DNA of 18,895 nt from Eubacterium sp. UBA3782 (GTDB lineage Bacteria > Bacillota > Clostridia > Lachnospirales > Lachnospiraceae), in contig DFFG01000072.1 in the NCBI GenBank assembly GCA_002368795.1, positions 4,448 to 23,342 of the forward strand. The letters run 5' to 3'. Under the pieces are notes generated by a model. It had not been told where the DNA came from. It saw only the letters and a list, made by a program, of their open reading frames with translations, and searched no databases. Below are positions 15,091 to 18,895 of this stretch, one piece after another. Every line of letters begins with the position of its first letter. Position 1 is the first letter of the stretch. A program made the position numbers and the translations under genes.

Positions 15091-15138
15091 GGGAGCTGCC
15101 AAAGCCAGGAGATCCTCCGGCCGGCAGCTCCTTTTTTT
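15091..15138 (+). terminator. Strong Rho-independent terminator of the ilvN-ilvC transcript
   Basis: GGAGCTGCC (15092-15100) pairs perfectly with GGCAGCTCC (15123-15131), and seven T residues follow at once (15132-15138). The loop region can form a small inner stem. This is the clearest intrinsic terminator in the window, 79 bases after the ilvC stop. Confidence 0.92.
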
Positions 15139-15148
15139 GTGTGCAGGC

Positions 15149-15292
15149 AAAGCGTCATGGACTCAGTGCCTGGATTAACTCACACCAGTCAAAGAGGCAT
15201 GGACCCTATGCCTGGATCTATTCGCACAGTCAAAGAGGCATAGACCCTATGCCAGGGATTCATTCGCACAGTCAAATAGATGCCTCTTTTTT
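15149..15292. repeat. Three degenerate 41-42 bp tandem repeats plus a truncated fourth ending in T6
   Basis: Units lie at 15149-15190, 15191-15231 and 15232-15273. Each opens with AAAG and ends in CAGTC (or CCAGTC); the second and third are nearly identical, the first is more diverged. A truncated fourth unit begins at 15274 (AAATAGATGCCTC) and runs into T6 (15287-15292). Units two and three each hold a 6-bp inverted repeat: AGGCAT 15195-15200 with ATGCCT 15208-15213, and GGCATA 15237-15242 with TATGCC 15248-15253. GAGGCAT of unit three (15235-15241) can instead pair with ATGCCTC (15280-15286) before the T6, giving a terminator-like hairpin with a long loop. A short open frame through the repeats has no supporting ribosome binding site, so I treat this as non-coding. 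Confidence 0.8.
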
Positions 15293-15354
15293 GAGGCAGC
15301 CGCTTTCTTCCGATGGAATAACCATTCTGCAGACGGGAGAAATATTCTTCCGTG

Positions 15355-15383
15355 TTGTAAATAGCCGCATTTTGGGGTAGAAT
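15355..15383 (+). promoter_or_regulatory. Probable sigma-A promoter for the LtaS-like gene
   Basis: TTGTAA (15355-15360), a 17-bp spacer, and TAGAAT (15378-15383). Transcription would start near 15390, giving a leader of about 54 nt. That leader contains a perfect hairpin, GCGGCA (15417-15422) with TGCCGC (15426-15431), directly abutting the AAGAAGGC ribosome binding site (15431-15438), which could influence initiation. The stretch 15293-15354 holds nothing else I can name. Confidence 0.65.
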
Positions 15384-15443
15384 GATGGACTGGAATGCGC
15401 TTCTTTCCAAATTACCGCGGCACCATGCCGCAAGAAGGCAAAA

Positions 15444-17813
15444 ATGAAAGCAGTAAAGAATGAGACACAACTGAATACCTTTGCAGAGAACGATCTTCCG
15501 GAAGGAGAAGGCTTCTTTGATGAGGAGGATGACCTGCCGGAGGAAGAAGGTTTCTTTGATGAGGATGACGATCTTCCGGAGGAAGAAGAGCTTTCTGCCA
15601 GGGAAGAGGTACATCTGGATGAAGGGGTATCCTCTGCCGGTGCGGATGATCTGCCGGAGGATGATCTGGACGAGGATCCAGACGACGAGGATGATGAGGA
15701 TGACGAGGAAGAAGAGACGGAAGAAAAACGGTTTTCTCTTCGCCGTATCGCCAGGATCCTTCGCCGGCCGAAGGTGGTCATCGAATACGAAAAGCCAAAG
15801 ATCGGCCCGGCCTATCTGGCTTTCTGGTGTATCTACTGGGCAGCTCTGCTGATTTTTGCCTTTGTTTACCGCGAGACGATCGTCACACCCATCGAGGAGG
15901 AGACCGTCAGCGGGGATGTGATCTTCCGGCTGCTTCTTGCGGCCATCGCCGGTTCTGCAGTCATCTGCCTTCTGATGCAGAAACTGATCGGAAGAAGGGA
16001 TATCCATCACCGGCGGGTCTTCCGGTATGTACGATTCTGGAACCTGCTTCTTATGATCGCAGTGGCTGTCTACTGCTTCCTGATCATCGAGTATATCAAC
16101 AATCCGATCTTCAAGGAGATGGAGCCCAGGTATATGGCAATGAATGTGCTGGGCATCCTGATCATTTCGCTGATCCTGTTTTTCTGGCTGAACTCCCTGC
16201 AGCTTACCCTGATCACTGTGCTGATCGTGTGGGCGGTGGTGAGCATTGTGTTTTATGTGGTCTATCAGTTCAGGGGAGAGCCCTTCCAGCTGATCGATAT
16301 CTTCAGCGTGGAGACAGCCCTGAATGTTGCCGGCAGCTATACCTTTGTCATGCCGCGCTCCATTGCGGTCGATATCGTGTGCAGCTTCTGTATCCTGGCG
16401 GTGCTGATCCATCTGCCCGATTATAAACTGGGAAAAAAGACACTGACTAAGATACTGATGCGTGTCTGCATTTTCCTGGCTATGATCGGCGGGTACTATT
16501 TCTACCTGAATGTGAACTGGAACGGCGGTTCCGGCATCCTGACGGATCTTTTTGCTCCGATCAAGACCTACAAGGAATACGGAACGACGGTCGGCTTTTT
16601 CTGCGTGGCAAAATATATGCGGCTGACCGCTCCGGAGGATTACTCCGTCGGAGATACGGAAGAGATCGCGCTTGCTGCCATTGAAGAGGAAGAACCAAAT
16701 ACGGCGACAGATGTAAAGCCGGCCAATATTATCGTTGTAATGAACGAGTCCTGGGCAGATTACCGGTATGTGGGTGATCTGAACACGACGCAGCCGGTCA
16801 TGCCTTTCTATGATTCACTTACAGAAAACGCCATCAAGGGCCATACGCTGGTCTGCATCACCGGCGGCGGAACGGCAAAGACCGAATATGAATTTCTTAC
16901 GGGAAATTCCGTCAAGCGGTTCCCTGGCATGGTACCCTATGTCAGCTATTTCACCCACGACCAGTATTCGCTGGTCACGACGCTGGAAGCCCAGGGCTAT
17001 GCCTCTGCGGCCATGCATCCCTACAAGGGAAGCAACTGGAAGCGGCCCATCGCCTATGAGCTTTTGAACTTTGATCATTTTTACACCCAGGATGATTTTG
17101 ATTCCTCGTATGAAAAGATCCACAGCCACATCAGCGACAAGGCCAACTATCAGAAGATCCTGGAGCTGGTGAAGCAGAAGGAGGATCCGGACGATCCGCT
17201 GTTCCTGTTCAATATCACCATGCAGAACCACGGCGGCTATACCAGGGATGATATCGAGATCGATGTCGAGGCCATCGGGTATGACGACGATGAGGTAAAC
17301 CGTTATCTGAGTCTGATGAAACGGACAGACGAGGCCCTTGAGTACCTGGTTACAAGCCTGTCTGAGATAGAGGAGCCGACGCTGCTTGTTGTGTTTGGCG
17401 ATCACTATCCGACGATGCCGGAGGGCTTTACGGAGTACATTTCCGGATCCAAATTCGAAGACCTGGGAATAGAGGAGCAGGAGCATTACTATGCGACGCC
17501 CTTCCTGATCTGGGCGAATTATGACATCGAAGAGCAGACGGGCATCATGACCAGCACCAATTACCTGGGCACGCTGATGCTGGAGCAGACAGGTCTTGAG
17601 ATGGCACATTACAATTACTATTTGAAGGATCTGATGAAGGAGATCCCTGCCCTGAACCATCTGGGCTACATGGACAGTGACGGAGAGTTCCATACCTGGA
17701 AGGAAGGGGAAGAGAAGGAGCTCCATCTGGAGTGGGAGTATGAATGTCTCCAGTACAACAACCTGGCTGAGTCCGGCAGGCGTCTTGACTGGTTTTTTGG
17801 CATGGAAGAGTAA
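15444..17813 (+). CDS. LtaS-type membrane sulfatase/phosphoglycerol transferase with acidic repeat N-terminus
   Basis: Predicted to transfer glycerolphosphate (or a related group) from phosphatidylglycerol to an envelope polymer such as lipoteichoic acid; exact product unknown. Of 789 residues, 1-120 are cytoplasmic, the stretch 17-95 being strongly acidic with three 13-residue repeats beginning DLPE (17-29, 30-42, 43-55). Hydrophobic helices follow at about 121-142, 158-180, 198-217, 232-250, 252-274, 307-324 and 336-355. The extracellular catalytic domain has the NESW glutamate E435, the nucleophile T477 in GGGTAKTEYEFLTGNS, and D653-H654 in FGDHYPTMP. Spacings closely match S. aureus LtaS E255, T300, D475 and H476. 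LtaS has five helices; this has about seven plus the acidic extension. It is transcribed from its own promoter and stands alone. Confidence 0.85.
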   Translation: MKAVKNETQLNTFAENDLPEGEGFFDEEDDLPEEEGFFDEDDDLPEEEELSAREEVHLDEGVSSAGADDLPEDDLDEDPDDEDDEDDEEEETEEKRFSLRRIARILRRPKVVIEYEKPKIGPAYLAFWCIYWAALLIFAFVYRETIVTPIEEETVSGDVIFRLLLAAIAGSAVICLLMQKLIGRRDIHHRRVFRYVRFWNLLLMIAVAVYCFLIIEYINNPIFKEMEPRYMAMNVLGILIISLILFFWLNSLQLTLITVLIVWAVVSIVFYVVYQFRGEPFQLIDIFSVETALNVAGSYTFVMPRSIAVDIVCSFCILAVLIHLPDYKLGKKTLTKILMRVCIFLAMIGGYYFYLNVNWNGGSGILTDLFAPIKTYKEYGTTVGFFCVAKYMRLTAPEDYSVGDTEEIALAAIEEEEPNTATDVKPANIIVVMNESWADYRYVGDLNTTQPVMPFYDSLTENAIKGHTLVCITGGGTAKTEYEFLTGNSVKRFPGMVPYVSYFTHDQYSLVTTLEAQGYASAAMHPYKGSNWKRPIAYELLNFDHFYTQDDFDSSYEKIHSHISDKANYQKILELVKQKEDPDDPLFLFNITMQNHGGYTRDDIEIDVEAIGYDDDEVNRYLSLMKRTDEALEYLVTSLSEIEEPTLLVVFGDHYPTMPEGFTEYISGSKFEDLGIEEQEHYYATPFLIWANYDIEEQTGIMTSTNYLGTLMLEQTGLEMAHYNYYLKDLMKEIPALNHLGYMDSDGEFHTWKEGEEKELHLEWEYECLQYNNLAESGRRLDWFFGMEE

Positions 17814-17820
17814 AGTAATC

Positions 17821-17855
17821 CTTGCATTTCCATGGATTTCATATGATAATGCAAG
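17821..17855 (+). promoter_or_regulatory. Inverted repeat and possible promoter upstream of the ABC-F gene
   Basis: CTTGCATT (17821-17828) is the exact reverse complement of AATGCAAG (17848-17855), an 8-bp stem with a 19-base loop starting 7 bases after the preceding stop. The same bases hold a candidate promoter, TTGCAT (17822-17827), 17-bp spacer, GATAAT (17845-17850). The two roles overlap: the palindrome could be an operator across a promoter, a weak terminator without T-run, or coincidence. Confidence 0.45.
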
Positions 17856-17903
17856 ACGAACAGCAGTATTAGAAAAACAAAGACGAAAGGATTTGCGTTC
17901 TAT

Positions 17904-18895
17904 ATGATTGCAGCGAACAATGTTACTTTACGTGTGGGCAAAAAGGCCCTGTTTGAAAACGTAAGCATAAAATTTACCGAGGGAAACTGCTATGGCGTCA
18001 TCGGTGCCAACGGCGCCGGAAAATCCACTTTCCTGCGGATCCTTTCCGGACAGCTGGAGCCGACGAACGGCGATGTGACCATCACACCTGGCCAGCGTCT
18101 GTCCTTCCTGGAGCAGGATCACTTCAAGTACGATGCCTATACTGTACTGGATACCGTCATCATGGGCAACGCCCGCCTGTATGAGATCATGCAGGAGAAG
18201 GATGCCCTCTATGCAAAGGAAGACTTCACCGACGAGGACGGCATCAAGGCCAGCGAGCTGGAGGCCGAATTTGCCGAGATGAACGGATGGGATGCGGAGA
18301 CCGACGCAGAGACATTGCTGAACGGCCTTGGTATCGATCCGTCCCTTCACTATGCCCAGATGAGCAGCCTGGACGGCCCGGAGAGGGTCAAGGTCCTGCT
18401 GGCTAGAGCCCTGTTTGGCAATCCGGACATCCTGCTTCTGGACGAGCCGACCAACCATCTGGATCTGGATGCCATCAACTGGCTGGAGGAGTTCCTGATC
18501 AACTTTGAGAATACCGTCATCGTGGTATCCCATGACCGTTATTTCCTGAATAAGGTCTGCACCAACATTGCCGATATCGACTATGGCAAGATCCAGCTTT
18601 ATGCCGGAAACTATGACTTCTGGTTTGAGTCCAGCACACTGCTGATGAAGCAGCGCAAGGAGGCCAACAAGAAGAAGGAAGAGAAGATCAAGGAGCTGCA
18701 GGAATTCATTTCCCGTTTTGCGGCAAACGCTTCCAAATCCAAACAGGCCACATCCAGAAAGAAAGCCCTCGAGAAGATCCAGCTGGATGAGATCAAGCCC
18801 TCCAGCCGGAAGTATCCCTATATCGATTTCCGCCCGAACCGGGAGATCGGAAACGAGGTCCTGGAGGTACACAACCTGTCCAAGACGGTGGACGG
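17904..18895 (+). CDS. ABC-F family ATPase, YbiT type (partial, runs off the window)
   Basis: Soluble twin-ATPase of the ABC-F group, which act on ribosomes as translation factors and in some branches protect against antibiotics. About 330 codons are present and no stop occurs before the edge. Start MIAANNVTLRVGKKALFENVS is typical. Walker A of domain 1 is GANGAGKST from G34, Walker B is LLLDEPTNHLD with D180-E181, and the switch histidine lies in VVSHDRYFLN. The inter-domain linker follows, with coiled-coil sequence and SRFAANASKSKQATSR, a segment closely like E. coli YbiT. The second ATPase domain begins at the end. The signature motif reads LDGPE (156-160) rather than LSGGQ/E; YbiT also deviates there. 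The ATG has AAAGG (17886-17890), a weak, distant site. Housekeeping YbiT/YkpA-type is likelier than a resistance factor. Confidence 0.88.
   Translation, partial: MIAANNVTLRVGKKALFENVSIKFTEGNCYGVIGANGAGKSTFLRILSGQLEPTNGDVTITPGQRLSFLEQDHFKYDAYTVLDTVIMGNARLYEIMQEKDALYAKEDFTDEDGIKASELEAEFAEMNGWDAETDAETLLNGLGIDPSLHYAQMSSLDGPERVKVLLARALFGNPDILLLDEPTNHLDLDAINWLEEFLINFENTVIVVSHDRYFLNKVCTNIADIDYGKIQLYAGNYDFWFESSTLLMKQRKEANKKKEEKIKELQEFISRFAANASKSKQATSRKKALEKIQLDEIKPSSRKYPYIDFRPNREIGNEVLEVHNLSKTVD

Noticed and set aside
15149..15292. Possible CRISPR array
   Set aside because: The units are contiguous 41-42 bp tandem repeats without unique spacers, only three copies exist, and there are no cas genes nearby.
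15141..15380. 79-codon open frame through the tandem repeats
   Set aside because: It starts inside the repeat region at a non-ATG codon without a ribosome binding site, and its repetitive translation simply mirrors the DNA repeats.
17904..18895. Antibiotic-resistance ABC-F determinant
   Set aside because: The linker and overall sequence resemble the housekeeping YbiT type, and no mobile element or resistance leader surrounds it.

Overview
The window looks like a stretch of chromosome from a Gram-positive anaerobe of the class Clostridia, most likely a Lachnospiraceae-type gut bacterium. The reasons are the conserved order rpoD end - trmK - Nif3-family gene, a TGS-domain nucleoside kinase, a pyrB-pyrI pair, an LtaS-type polyglycerolphosphate synthase, strong GGAGG ribosome binding sites, and a base composition somewhat above half G+C. 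All genes lie on the plus strand. No transposase, integrase, phage gene, CRISPR array, tRNA or rRNA is visible, so this is mostly a conserved housekeeping region.

Layout. 1-3322: the last codons of the primary sigma factor, then tRNA m1A22 methyltransferase (trmK), a Nif3/YqfO-like dinuclear-metal protein and a uridine-kinase-like nucleoside kinase. 3323-3824: a well-formed class A RNase P RNA (rnpB) with its own extended -10 promoter and a perfect 10-bp P1 helix. 3825-5383: Maf nucleotide pyrophosphatase and a six-helix DUF308/HdeD-like membrane protein with an acidic tail, closed by a hairpin terminator. 5469-9476: a tight run of pyrB, pyrI, a DUF815 AAA ATPase and folC, closed by a second, weaker terminator. 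9547-13275: a polyphosphate module, namely a Ppx/GppA-like protein with an HD domain followed by polyphosphate kinase ppk1. 13325-15138: a clear sigma-A promoter, ilvN and ilvC (without ilvB), and a strong terminator. 15139-15443: an intergenic region with three degenerate 41-42 bp tandem repeats and a promoter. 15444-17813: an LtaS-type membrane sulfatase with a repetitive acidic N-terminus. 17904-end: the first two thirds of a YbiT-type ABC-F ATPase, cut by the window edge.

Functional picture. The genes serve RNA processing and modification, pyrimidine synthesis, folate polyglutamylation, polyphosphate metabolism, branched-chain amino acid synthesis, envelope polymer synthesis and a ribosome-associated ABC-F factor. 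I found no convincing new multi-gene system. The observations most worth a second look are (a) the Ppx-like protein beside ppk1, in which the two glutamates matching E. coli PPX E121 and E150 both appear as glutamine (Q115 and Q149); (b) the hairpin-forming tandem repeats at 15149-15292, which end in a T6 tract and can form alternative terminator-like structures; and (c) the 13-residue acidic repeats at the start of the LtaS-like enzyme. Protein motif positions were read from the translated sequence. Family assignments rest on remembered motifs, not on a database search.
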